Shown: positions 24,820-36,700 of the stretch, one piece after another | Layout of the letters: the number at the start of each line of letters is the position of its first letter | Numbering within the stretch: the stretch's first letter is position 1 | Source: Mugil cephalus | Lineage: Eukaryota > Chordata > Actinopteri > Mugiliformes > Mugilidae | Length of the DNA stretch: 64,000 bases | Direction: 5' to 3' | NCBI RefSeq assembly: GCF_022458985.1 | Contig: NC_061782.1 | Location: 9,689,672 to 9,753,671 of the forward strand | Made by a program: the position numbers and the translations under genes | The notes under the pieces: model-generated | Databases searched by the model: none | What the model was told of the DNA's origin: nothing | Seen by the model: the letters and a program-made list of their open reading frames with translations, nothing else

Positions 24820-26165
24820 ATAGTGCCGTGAAAAAGTGTTGGCGTCTTCCTGATCTCCAATGTTTTTGTATGTTTGTCACACTTAAATGTTACAGATTAT
24901 CAAACAAATTTAAATATTAGTCAAAGGTAACGCAAGTAAACACAAAATGCAGTTTTTAAATGAAGGTTTTGATTATTAAGGGGAAAACAAAATCCAAACC
25001 TTCATGCTCCTATGTGTAAAAGTGACTGCTCCCTAAACCGAAAAACTGGTTAGGCCACCCTTACCAGTAACAACTGCAATCGAGTGTTTGCGATAACTTG
25101 CAGTGAGTCTTTTACAGCACTGTGGAGGAATTTTGGCCCATTCATCCTTGTAGAATTGTTGTAATTCAGCCACTTTGGGTTTTCCAGCATGAAGCTCCTT
25201 TATAAGGTCATGTCACATCATCTCAAAAGGATTCAGGTCAGGACTTGGACTGGGCCACTCCAAAGTCTTCATTTAGTTTTTCTTCATCCATTCAGACCTG
25301 GACCTGCAATGTTGAATCATTGTCCTGCTGCAGAACCCAAGTTCTCTTCGGCTTGAGGTCACAAACAGATGGTCGGATGTTCTCCTTCAGGATTTTCCTT
25401 CAGGAATTCATTGTTCCATTCATCACAGCAAGTCTTCCAAGTCCTGAAGCAGCAAAACAGCCCCAGACCATCACACTACCACCGAGAACCAGATTTTACT
25501 GTTGGTGTGATGTGGACACCAGATGTAACGGGACACGAACCTTCCAAAAAGTTCAACTTTTGTTTCGTCAGAGTATTTTTCCAAAACATCATCATCAAGA
25601 TGTTTTCTGGCAAAACTGAGACAAGCCTTTATATTTCTTTTGCTCAGCAGTGGTTTTGGTCTTTGAACAATGCCATGCAGGCCATTGTAGCCGTGTCTCT
25701 TTCTTATGGTGCAGTCATGAACACTGATCTTAACTGAGGCAAGTGAGGCCTACAGTTCTTTGGATGTTGTTGTGGGGTCTTTTGTGACCTTTTGGATGAG
25801 TCGTCTCTGCTCTCTTGGAGTAATATTGGTTGACCGGCCACTGATGGGAAGGTTCAGCACTGTTCCATGTTTTCAGCATTTGTGGATTATGGCTCTCACC
25901 GTGGTTCACTGGAGTCCCAAAGCTTTATAAATGGCTTCATAATCTTTTTCAGACTGATAGATCAATGACTTTATTTCTCATTTGTTTCTGGATCTCTTTG
26001 GATCTCGGCAGGATATCTAGCCTTTTCAGGATCTTTTGGTCTACTTCACTTTGTCACGCAAGTCGTACTGAAATGATCTCTTGATTGGTAATCAGGCCTG
26101 GGTGTGGCTAGAGAAATTGAGCTCAGGTGTGATAAGCCGCAGTTAAGTTATGTTTTAACTAACAC
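24820..26165 (-). mobile_element. Dead Tc1-like DNA transposon, right terminal repeat missing
   Basis: The plus strand begins TAGTGCCGTGAAAAAGTGTT, the terminal repeat of a common fish Tc1 family, followed by about 200 bp of the long terminal inverted repeat (up to about 25040). The minus strand of about 25050-26060 reads as decayed Tc1 transposase. FGLFCCFRT-type and WVLQQDNDSTLQ pieces, then MKTLEWPSPSPDLNPFEMM near 25215-25270, correspond to the DDE region with its LEWP.SPDLNPIE signature. Frame breaks are several, so it is inactive. At the other end, 'caggtgtgataagccgcagttaagttatgttttaac' (about 26120-26160) is subterminal sequence, but the matching terminal repeat does not follow. Confidence 0.85.
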
Positions 26166-27960
26166 AGCAACTTGTGCTACTTTGTGTGAGTAGAAGTGTA
26201 GTTATCGTCTGCTATCCAAAGGCCTCTGAGAGCTTTAGTGAGCACATCTGGCCAAGACTTATCTTTCGGTAGCTGTGTGAGTAAAGGGAGTGAAAATGCC
26301 ACGCATCAGATAGAGCAGAAATGCAAATCAACGAAAACTGTCTGTAGGTTGTGATACTCTTGTGGCCCAGATAAAGGCTATACTTTGTAACTGTAGGTTG
26401 TATCTATCTGAAAAATGACTTTATTAAGTACTTATTGGAAGGTGCTAAGAGTCTTCCCTTTTTTATTTCCCCCAAATGTTTGATCTATTTTATTGTTTGT
26501 TTGTTTTTTGTTTTTTTCTTGAGTAATGCAATGTTCTGTTTGCAGAAAGCTGACAAGAACAATCTCAAGAAGAGCCTCCATTTAAACTGTATAATTAAGC
26601 AGCTCGAGGAGAGGTTGTGGAAAGGAACCTTATACAAACGACGTTTTCAGTTGGCTAACCCGGAGTGTGGGCAGACAAAATGTTCCTTTGCTGGTGCAGT
26701 GAAACAACTTTGAACTGACGACCATGATCTCACAGTAATGAATTAATAATATACAGTGGCACATTCAAGCCTTGATATTGTACAAGGCATCGTATTAATT
26801 CTGTATCATTTTGGGTGTTGAAACAAAAGAAGGTGCGGTGAATGAGATTTCCAAAAGTGATTGTAAGACTCTGAACGTCACTATGTGCTAACAATGTTAT
26901 CCGGCACCTTGTAGGTGTTGCTGCACATTTAGCAGGTGTGGCGGCTGATGATAACTTCTGGGAGATGCCCGTATCATTGCTTGTAAAAAATAAAAAACAA
27001 TCCTTGTATTGTTTTCGCATTTGGGCATCAGAGATAAAAAATGCTATTTCGAGTTTGCACCATGCAAGAAGTATTGCCCGACCACTACTACGACACTTGA
27101 GAGGAAATAAAGCAGTTTCCAAAGTGACCACACACAGTCACTTATCAGTTTGCTAGGTGCACCGCTGAAAACTTATGCATTATAACATAACAATCCAGCA
27201 TTAAATCTTAGCTTTGTGAATGTTGTGGGACTCAACGTTCGCTTAAAAGTTTGCTTCTATTATTTTCATCATTTTAGGGCTGTAGGCTACATTACAGAAA
27301 ATAACAAGAAGATAAAATCATGCTGTTTCAGCATAAACTGAATATTATCCCATTCATGAAGTGGGGATTTAGTGCAGGGTTCTCTTATTAGGATGCATGT
27401 TTCGTCTTGTGTATATAATGTAGCAGTAGGATAAAATTAGGAGAAATGTGGGAAATGCTGCAGATGTGAGTATTCATTTTTCCATGTAACAGAACAGTGC
27501 AGTCACAATAAAATATTTCTCTGTCTAAAAAAATCATTCAGCTCCAAAGAGGCAGTGCAAAACAAGGTAATATAACGTTAAATATATGTATATATTTTAC
27601 AATATCAATAAAAACACCTTGTACTTGCTATTTTTTTTTTCTTGTTTTCCAAACACGTTCAAATATGACTAACCGTAATATTATTATATGGTACTAGTAG
27701 ACGTTGTGAAATAATCTGATTTTGAACCGAATAAAGGGAAAAACTAATGATGGTTGTAGTTTTGTGCTAAAAGTACTCCCTGTACGTGCAACAACGAAAA
27801 AAAAAATATTGCCTTTGAAATTTATAACGTCACTCATGAGCACACTTAAACACATTTATATCAGTTCTTTGGTTTATTAAAAGTTCTTAGTAGGTCTCCG
27901 TGTCAAACAAATCGCTTTTGTTTCACTGAGAACTGTCCAGCTGTACTTCCGAACCTCGAA
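26166..27960. other. Spacer upstream of rrbp1
   Basis: AT-rich DNA with no recognised gene. A 57-codon open stretch beginning after an acceptor-like 'tttgcag' at 26544 (KADKNNLKKSLHLN...) resembles no family I know and has no partner exon I could find. Confidence 0.4.
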
Positions 27961-28276
27961 GAAGACTACAACCCCCAGCAACCCCACTTCCGGCTTTTGC
28001 GCCGTCCAGCCAATCAGAAGGCTCCTGGGTTTATGGCAGCTATGTGGGGCACGGGGCCAGCACGTCTAGCCAGCTCGAAGTGCCACGACTTCAGACCACG
28101 GATCCTCCAGCGGAGTGAGGGGGAGAGCACTGGAAAAAAGCGACTTAGCCAGATATCTGGATATATAGGAAGCTTCGCAAAAGAGTCATTTCATCTGTAA
28201 CTCATAGCTTTTTTTTTCTTTGGACTCAGTCCATCCATTTTCACGCAAGCAGACGCAGCTTTTTATCAGCAGCGGG
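27961..28276 (+). promoter_or_regulatory. rrbp1 core promoter and non-coding first exon
   Basis: ACTACAACCCCCAGCA (27965-27980) fits a ZNF143-type site, CACTTCCGG (27985-27993) an ETS site and CCAATCAG (28010-28017) a CCAAT box. All lie within about 50 bp, as in TATA-less housekeeping promoters. A good donor (GG|GTAAGT at 28276/28277) closes a plausible 5' UTR exon, which would splice to the acceptor just before the coding exon at about 30161. Confidence 0.55.
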
Positions 28277-30177
28277 GTAAGTAAATGTGGGATTCTCGGA
28301 TTTCTTTTTTTATTCATTGAGCCAACGGTAGCTAGCATCGGGAAGCTATCTACCGCTACCCCCTGAGGGAACTACTAGTACAGAAAGACACCCGTTAAAG
28401 TTATCCAAAAAAACATTTTGACATTTTTCCTCGCCTGTCATGTAAGTTGCGGTTTCATTTCAGGTTTTTGTAGCCGCGGACTGTGACTTAGTGAGCAGGA
28501 CGTTAGCCAAGTTCATTGATTCACAGTATTAGCAGTAATGCTAGCTGGGAAGTTATGATAAAAAGCACATAACTTAAAATGTTATTAAGCGTCGAACCGC
28601 ATTTGATTGATTATGATCGTTTTTGATTAATACATTTTTTTATTCTATTTTTAATTTCTTGTGAACCTTGAAGCTTTTCTTCTCTTGTGGTCACGGTGTG
28701 GTTTTACCGTTATCTTCCTATGGAATAAACTGTCTTGGTGGAAAAAAAAAAAGTTATTGGAAACAATGCGTTCATGAAAGAGCCAAGTATAAACCGGGTG
28801 ATTTGGCTTTCACTTCAACTAATAAAAAAAGTATTTGTTTTCTCTAAACCTTTACAACTTTTTTATAACCTTCGTGGCCTTATAAAATTCAGACCTTTGT
28901 TTTAGCTGAAGACTACTTTAATGTCCGTCCCACTGCAGGAATTCCCATGTCCACGTATGATATTTTAAACGTCGCTGATATACAGTTTATTACGGCCACA
29001 CTCCAGTAAGTTTCCTCTTATAGTCGGATCTTTTATGGACCTTGAGAAGCACTTTCATCCCCAGAAAGTCTCCACGAGTTTGTTTCTTTTTTTTTTCTAC
29101 TTGAGGTCCTCCTCTTAAGTCTGAGTGGAGATGCACTGACGTGTGACATCTCAGATTTGGAGGCAGGGCAATCTCTTCCCCTGTTCCTCCCTAGCTTTTA
29201 GACCCTGCAATGAACAAGGACTCTGGACTTTTGATTTGATTACAGCAAAATAGCCCAGCAGTTTCCTGCCACCATGTCACATTTATTGTTGTTTTTAAAC
29301 TATAAACCTCCACAGTGTTTTCCATTTATATATTTTCCTGATATGCATTCTAAATAAAGTATAACTCAGTGCTGCGAGAATAAATCAAAGACAGTGCTTG
29401 TGCGTCCCTAAGCTACGGTCTGCTTTCAGCCAACTTTCCGACCCTGCAGGCTAAACACACTGGTTTGTGACACGGCTGGAAGAGCTTTAGAGAGATAGTT
29501 GAAATACCCTTTAAGGGATGTTTTTCCAGGGCAGGAAATTAACACTAACCACCAGCCGGTTTCTGTGTATTTTATCTATTCTTGCCCCTAACCACTTTTA
29601 CCTCTGGGGTTTGGGCTACTTTAAATTCTTAAGAATTAAACAGCGTTGTAGGTGTATTTTTAAAATAGTTTTAATAGTAACAATGTATTGTTTCAGAAAT
29701 ATTTTTAGTGCGTTTGCTTTTCATTTGTAACTCATTCTTGACTGTTTTTTTTCTTTCGGTGGCAAAAAAAAAAAAAAGATTTTCATAATGTTATCCAAAG
29801 TTATTCAAGCACATTTGTTTTTGCCCGAGGATGAGACATATGTATAAACTGTATCACAACTGGGTCTGGGGCAAATTTTTGCCCCACAGTATGTAGCCAA
29901 CCTCAATTTTAGGGAGAACAGTGACACCTTGAGGCGACTGAAGGCAAAAGCTCCTTGCGGCATAAATCACAATTCAGTCACATCAGCTGCTGTGGTAATC
30001 CAGCTGTGGCCAGTTATCTTTTGCTGTGCACAGAGAAAAACTGTTAGCATTACAGTGTGGGTCTATTCTGATTAATAGTATGAACTTCAGCATGGTTCGA
30101 GGTTAAGAAAAAAAATATTTGTGTAGTTTGCGTGCTGACAAACTCTATTCTCTCTGTAGATTCACTAAGATTCAACA

Positions 30178-33100
30178 ATGGATATCTACGACCCCCAGAC
30201 CCTAGGAATTATGGTGTTTGGTGGATTCATGGTAATCTCCGCTGTCGGGATTGCCCTTGTCTCCACCTTCTCCATGAAGGAGACCTCTTACGAGGAGGCC
30301 CTGGCCAAACAACGCAGAGAGTTGGGTAAGATGCAGTCTGTGCGCTCTGACAAAAAGAAGAAGGACAAAGTGTCTGAGAAGAAGAGCCGTGGAAAGAAGA
30401 AAGAAGAGAAGCCCAATGGAAAGATCCCGGAGCAGGAGAAAACTGAAGAGGCTGCTGACGCTGAAGTTGACACAGTTATTGAGCCTGCCGCTGCCCCAGT
30501 TGTAGCCGCTGCTCCTGCTCCAGTTCCCGACCCTGTTCCTGAGGTTAAATCAACTGCAGCTCCGGTGGCGGCAGAGCCGCAGCCCAAGACTGCTGCTGAA
30601 CCGAGCCCCGTTGCAGAGCCCTCTCCTGCACCCTCACCTAAGGACAAGAAGAAGAAGAAGGTGGCGAAGGTTGAGCCGGCCTCTTCCCGGCCTGCTCCAC
30701 CTGCGTCTGCTCCTGCACCCGTCAAGTCCTCTGCAGCTCCTCCAGTGACCCAGGCTCCTGTGGCCGCCCCAACTAAAGCAGCCGCCCCATCCCCTGCACC
30801 TGCCCCGGTCAAGTCTGCCCCTGCCTCCGCTAAGTCTGCCCCTGCCTCCGCTAAGTCTGCTCCTGCCCCAGCGTCAGCTAAGTCTGCTAATGCTGCCACC
30901 AAATCTGCCCCTGCTGCTGCTCCTGCATCAGCTAAGTCTGCGACTGCTGCATCCAAATCTGCCCCTGCACCAGCCAAATCTGCTCCTGCACCAGCCAAGT
31001 CGGGCCCCGCACCAGCCAAGTCTGCCCCTGCACCAGCCAAGTCGGCTCCAGCCAAGTCCAAGACTACCCCAGTCTTGGAGGCTGTCACTAAAGATGTCCC
31101 AGTCATGGCCGTGCCTCCAGTGGGATCTCAGCAGGCCCCTGCTGCTGCAGCGAAAGCACAAGAGCCCAAGAAGAAAGCTTCCAAGAAAAAGGCCGAGCCT
31201 GGTAAGCAGGGATGAGAAACATATCAACAGAATACATGTGTTTATTATTTTCATTTTTTTATAGTTTGGAAATGGTTATTAAAAGCAAAATTTGTAAATC
31301 TGCAAACAATCTCACATGTGAAGAGAGTAATGCATCTCCTGTGCTTGGCCTGCAGTTTCAAGTGTGACCACTACGCCACAAAACCAGACCACAGCTCTAC
31401 GCCGTAGTTGCTTATCTGTCTGCACGTCAGCATTTTTTTTTTTTTTTTTTTACTGTTGGTTAAACTAAAAAAGATGATGAAGCCAATTCTTTATTTTTGT
31501 TAATCGCTTTGACACAGATATATCCTTGGACTGCCATTATGCATGACACGCAGTCGGCCTGATAAACCACCCTCATCAAAGATCAGAAGCCATTGCTAAA
31601 ATTAGCCTTCTCCTTTGAACTAATGTAAATAGTTTTCCAGGGCAGGAACTGCATTAGCCATAACACTGATGTCTGAATTCAGACTTTGAAAGTGGGAATG
31701 AAGGCATGTCTGCACAGTTGCATTACACACACTCTCACAGTCTAAGGCAGGAATAACTTGTCAGTACTGATGAACTTCTAGCTGTGTTCCCGTGGAAAGT
31801 AGTGCCAATGGCAGCGGTGGGTAATGTCTGGCACTCTGCTCCGGAGGGCATAGAGCACGCCAGCTTGTCCAAACACTGTTGCCCTGTTTTGTTAGCTGAC
31901 AAAGCCTCTCAGTGCCACTGACAATGAGTAGATAGGGAGAGGAGGGGAGGCTTTCTCCGTGGCCTGAGGCTTGTCTCCGCCTGGTGCCGCAATGCCCCTT
32001 AATTTTGCCATCTGAAACTGCCCGGGGCCCCGGACCCAAAGGGGTCTAGAGTCACAACCTCATCCAGGATGTGAGGATTCAATCATCTCAGTCAAACTTT
32101 CACAACTGCCTGATTTTGTTTTAAACAATGTAGTAAATTCAAAACGCTTGTTCTCACTCCACTGTATTATGTTATGTTTTGCCTCTTCAGTGGTGGTCGT
32201 GGATTCTGCCGATGCTCCGCTCTACCTGCCGTACAAGTCTCTGGTGTCCACCATCAAAAGCATGGTGTTCAGTGAGGGAGAAGCTCACAGGCTCATCGAG
32301 ATTCTGTCTGAGAAAGTTGGCATCATTCAGGACACCTGGCATATGGTATGAGACGCTGCAGTCAGTGATGGGGAAAAAAAATGACACGGGGACCTGTAGT
32401 TCTCTAAGACTTGAGAAGAGATTCATTCTTTTTTTTTTTCCCCTTCTTTGTGTTTTTAGGCCACTCAAAAAGGAGACCCAGTTGCAATGCTGAAGAAACA
32501 GCTGGAGGAGAGGGAGAAACAGCTGGCGACAGAACAAGAGGACGCTTCAATTGTGAAGAACCGTCTGAGGGACCTCACAAAGGTTAGACACGTCTCAAAA
32601 ACTGTGTCAAATCTGCCACAGCACATTCTCCTCTATAGCCCTGAGAGACTCTAACATGCTTTACGTGGATGAGAATCAATTTTCCTTACTTTCTGTGAGG
32701 CAGAAATTATAACAGAGATAAACCTCGTAACAACACAAACACGTAAATTTGCTGATGCTATAAAGTGGAACCTGTCACGTCGTAATGAAAGCTGGGTCAC
32801 CCTGATGGCACTAGATGTAAAGTCAAAACATCCTCAGATAAAGGATGGAGATATTTCACTCTGAAGCGACTGTTTGGCCGCAAACACTTTACATTGAGGG
32901 TGAATTTAGTCTCTGACTGCACTGTCTGTCTGATTTATTTTTTTTTGTTTTTTTTTTTAAATCAGGAGCTGTCTGCTGAGAAGTCCAAGGTGGCCAGCGT
33001 GGAGACGAGACTGAGTTCTCAGCTGAGTAAGAGAGAACAAGAAATGATTGCTCTGCAGGCTCGCATGCAGGCCAGCTACCAGGACCATGTGGCCCAGACC

Positions 33101-33736
33101 CAGAGGCTCAATGCTAAGGTCGGTTCTACAAGTAATTAAAATCAGCATTGTCCCCAACATTCGCTTGGAAGTGAACACACATTTGTTTTACACAGTAATA
33201 CAGTATTCTTGAGCGTTGTGTAACCATCAGTCAGAGGTACAATTGCGAGTTTATTCATGACAACATTTTAAAATGATTCCAGATACTGAGCCTGCAGGAC
33301 CAACTGGAAAAAGGCCCCAATGCCCAACTTGCTCGTCTACAGCAGGAAAACACCATCCTGCGCGATGCTCTCAACCAAGCTACTAGTCAAGCTGAGAGCA
33401 AGTGAGTCTTTGTCCATGATACAGTACCAAGCATCCACAATGACAGTTTAAAATCAGTATGATGTGGAGTGTTGGCATTTGTTTGTGGACCCTATATCCT
33501 GACTTTTTATCCCCTTGTCTTACATTCTCTCTTTCATTGTCAGACAAAATGCCGAACTGGCCAAGCTGCGTCAGGAATGTGCAAAGTTAACCAAGGAGCT
33601 GGGAGAGAAGACAGAAAGTCTGCATGCTGATGAGCACGTCAGGAAGGGCCTGGAGGCAAAGGTCTCCGCTACTGAGAAGCAGCTTGCACTGCTACAGGTC
33701 CGCCTGCCGTTTTGGGACACCTCCACTATGTTTTTA

Positions 33737-33773
<37 letters not shown>

Positions 33774-36700
33774 TAAATTTAAGATAAATATATTATAAAT
33801 TTATATAACTATATTTATATGAATATGTACATTAATGATAGTTCCAAGTGGAGCTGAACTCATTCTAGCCCATAAAAACATTTCTTTTGTTCCAGCAGCT
33901 GGTTGGTTGCACAGAATGCAAGCCTAGACCTTTCCCACCTATCCCCCTACCCTCTAATGGTATGGGTAGTTTTAATTGCCTTGTAATCACAGAGCCCAGG
34001 GCTAGGCTGGAATGCAGCCACACAATAATAGGGCTGCAGGGAAAAAAGCTTCTCAGCACCAGCTGGAATGTGTACGTGTCCAAGCATCTCTCCTCCGCAG
34101 CCTGCTGTAATTGGCAGTAAAAATACAGGAACCGTCTGACGCTATTTACGACACGTGACTTTGAGACAGGAAGCAGTTCTTTCTCTGCCTCGCAGTGTTA
34201 AGCTGCTGCTATCGTGTGCTATCGGACCACACAGATTCCCACTAATGGAATGCTGTTGGTCTGAACTAATTTTGGAAATGTGGAGCAAGTGAGTCATCAC
34301 TTCAAAATCAAGTGCTCAGTCGGTTTAATCATTTACTTACATTCTTCCCAGCAGCAACATGTTATGCAATGGCTGGGCCCGTAAATCAGCCTACTGTAGA
34401 CCAGCTGGGAGATGTTTTTCTCTCATCATCACCAGCATTCGTATTCTTTTATTAAATTCATCATTTAGACACAGGTGGGCTCATCAGCTTAAAATCGCCT
34501 CAAGTTCAAAAGCAGTTCCTACAAGACACTTCCTTAAAAAGATTTGATCGTGATTATAAAAATATCTGTTTTCTTGTTGTCCCATAGGTGGGTTGTCTTT
34601 GAATATTCTTTCATTTTTGTCTCTAATTGTGCAGAATCTGAGGCACAGCTTGTGCCTTTCCAAGTTTGATAATTGCGCAAGGCTTTGCTGCCCCCTGCTG
34701 TTCTCACATTTTGTATTTTGATCGATTTCTTTCTCAGACCAGCCACGCAGAGAGCGAGCAGGCGCTGCAGAGGAGACTGGAGGAGGTGTGTGAGGAGCTG
34801 AGAACGACGCAGAGCAGAAACGGGAACCTGCAGGCCACTCTGGACAAGGCCCAACAGGACAGCAGCACAGCCACAGGTCAGAATGGGTGAACGAGGTCTT
34901 AATGGTGAACGGATGCATTTTGATACGAAAACATTTAAATGTGAATTGCAACTGAGACTGCGATGGCGTTTTTCTGGCAGACTTCCAAGTGCACATTGGG
35001 AAATTGGAAGCTGAGATCAAGGAGCGCTCGGCTCAGGTGGACGCACTCACCAAGCAGCTGGAGGAGACACAGGCAGAGAAAGGCCAGCTTGTCCAGCAAG
35101 TGGCATCCATCAACTCACTGTTGGAGGCCAGTCAGAACAAAAAGGAGGATAACGACCAACAGGTAAAACATTTGTCTCCAGTTTGACTTGTCTGAAATTG
35201 AAAACTTGTCTCGTATATCCGCCCCTAAGGATGTTTGCTCTTTGTGATTCACCAGGCGAATACTGCTGAGCTGGAACATCTTAAGCTCAGGTGAGTTAGT
35301 TTGATCATCCTTTCTTGAGAAACAGTTTGTAGACCCTGATCCATTTCATTTACTTATGTAAATACTGTGCCATCTTTTTGCAGCCTCCAGGAGAAAGACA
35401 GCCAGCTGAGCACACTTCACGAGGAACTGAAGCAGCTGCAGGCAAAGCAGGAATCTGCTGTAAGTCTTCATAAATCTGTCACCAAATAGTATCACCTTTC
35501 AGTTATCCAAGAAGACTTAAGCAAAAAATGTCCTTACAGTGATGAAAACTAATCTGTTGTTCCAACAGGAGAACACTATTCTTGAGCTCGAGCAAAGGAA
35601 CAAGAGGTATGATGCCTTTTACGATCCACCTCCTCTGCTCTAATCTTGGAGTCTTGCTTCACGCGTCCTAATTATTTATACCATCTTGTTTCTAAATGAT
35701 CCTTTAGCGAGGATGCCGGCGTTATCACTTCGCTTCAGGATGAACTCAAAAGCCTCAAAGAAGAAATGGTGCAACTTAAGAACACACCAGTAAGCATCCA
35801 CCTTTATTTGTCGATGTGCATGATTGTACTTGCAGAGCAGCGCCTGCAGATTAAAAAAACATTGCCTCAGTGACATATTTGCATGCACTTTCTATTTCAG
35901 CAGCTAGATGGCTCCACGGAACTCGCACAACTACAGACCAGGTAATAGACTGCACATTCATCCCCGAAGCTAATACATAATTTACTGGCGGTCCAGGTAA
36001 ATGAACCTGGCATATGAAATATCATACATGATCAGGTTTGTCATTCGGGTCTCTGTTTTGTCGTTTTGTTGTGGTCGTTGCTAGTGTGACTGAGAAGGAT
36101 GCCTTGGTCACATCACTACAAGAGGAACTCAGAGAAGCAAAAGAAAAGACGGCCACTGATGCAGTAAGAGTCTTTTTACGCGCAAGTGGCTTATCAGTAG
36201 AGACCACTTTCCTGTTAATCGCCTTATTGATTATGTCACCCGTTGCCTTAACAGAAGTCTTTGGCTGCTTTTCAAACTGAAACCAAAGAAACTCTCCAGA
36301 CACTCTTCCCACAGATACCTGTAGAGACAGAGCAGGTAAGGGGAAAAAAACGGGGATTTCACAAGAGGAGGAGTGAATTATTACTTATTCTGACTGTAAT
36401 TAAAAAAAATGAATCATTCCTCTCTGCTTTTCTCCTCGTTTAGTCCAACTGGTTACAAATATTTACGCAGAAAGCTCAGGGGGCCCTCAGCCAGGAGAGC
36501 CAGCAGTCTCCGTCAAGCACAGTAAGACACAGTTTTATTTTATTACACGACACTGGTTCGAATTATCTTGGCAGAAGAAGGCCTGAGTGGGTTTGTTTTG
36601 TTTCAGGAGCTGCTCGAGAAGCTGAAGGAAGCGGAGGAGAGCCATGGCTCTCTGCAGGCTGAATGTGAACAGTACAGATCGGTTCTAGCCGAAACGGTAA

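Noticed and set aside
25245-25737. Two overlapping frames of more than 120 codons on the plus strand
   Set aside because: They are antisense shadows of the dead Tc1 transposase, whose DDE-region motifs read on the minus strand.
26544-26713. Possible orphan exon (KADKNNLKKSLHLN...) after an acceptor-like site
   Set aside because: It has no recognisable family, no partner exon and no donor in frame. I cannot support it as a gene.
30288-31106. Long (272-codon) open frame antisense to rrbp1 exon 2, rich in LAGAGADLAGAG
   Set aside because: It is the mirror of the GC-rich Ala/Pro/Lys/Ser repeat. Low-complexity coding DNA leaves the opposite strand open. No start context, splice sites or family support it.
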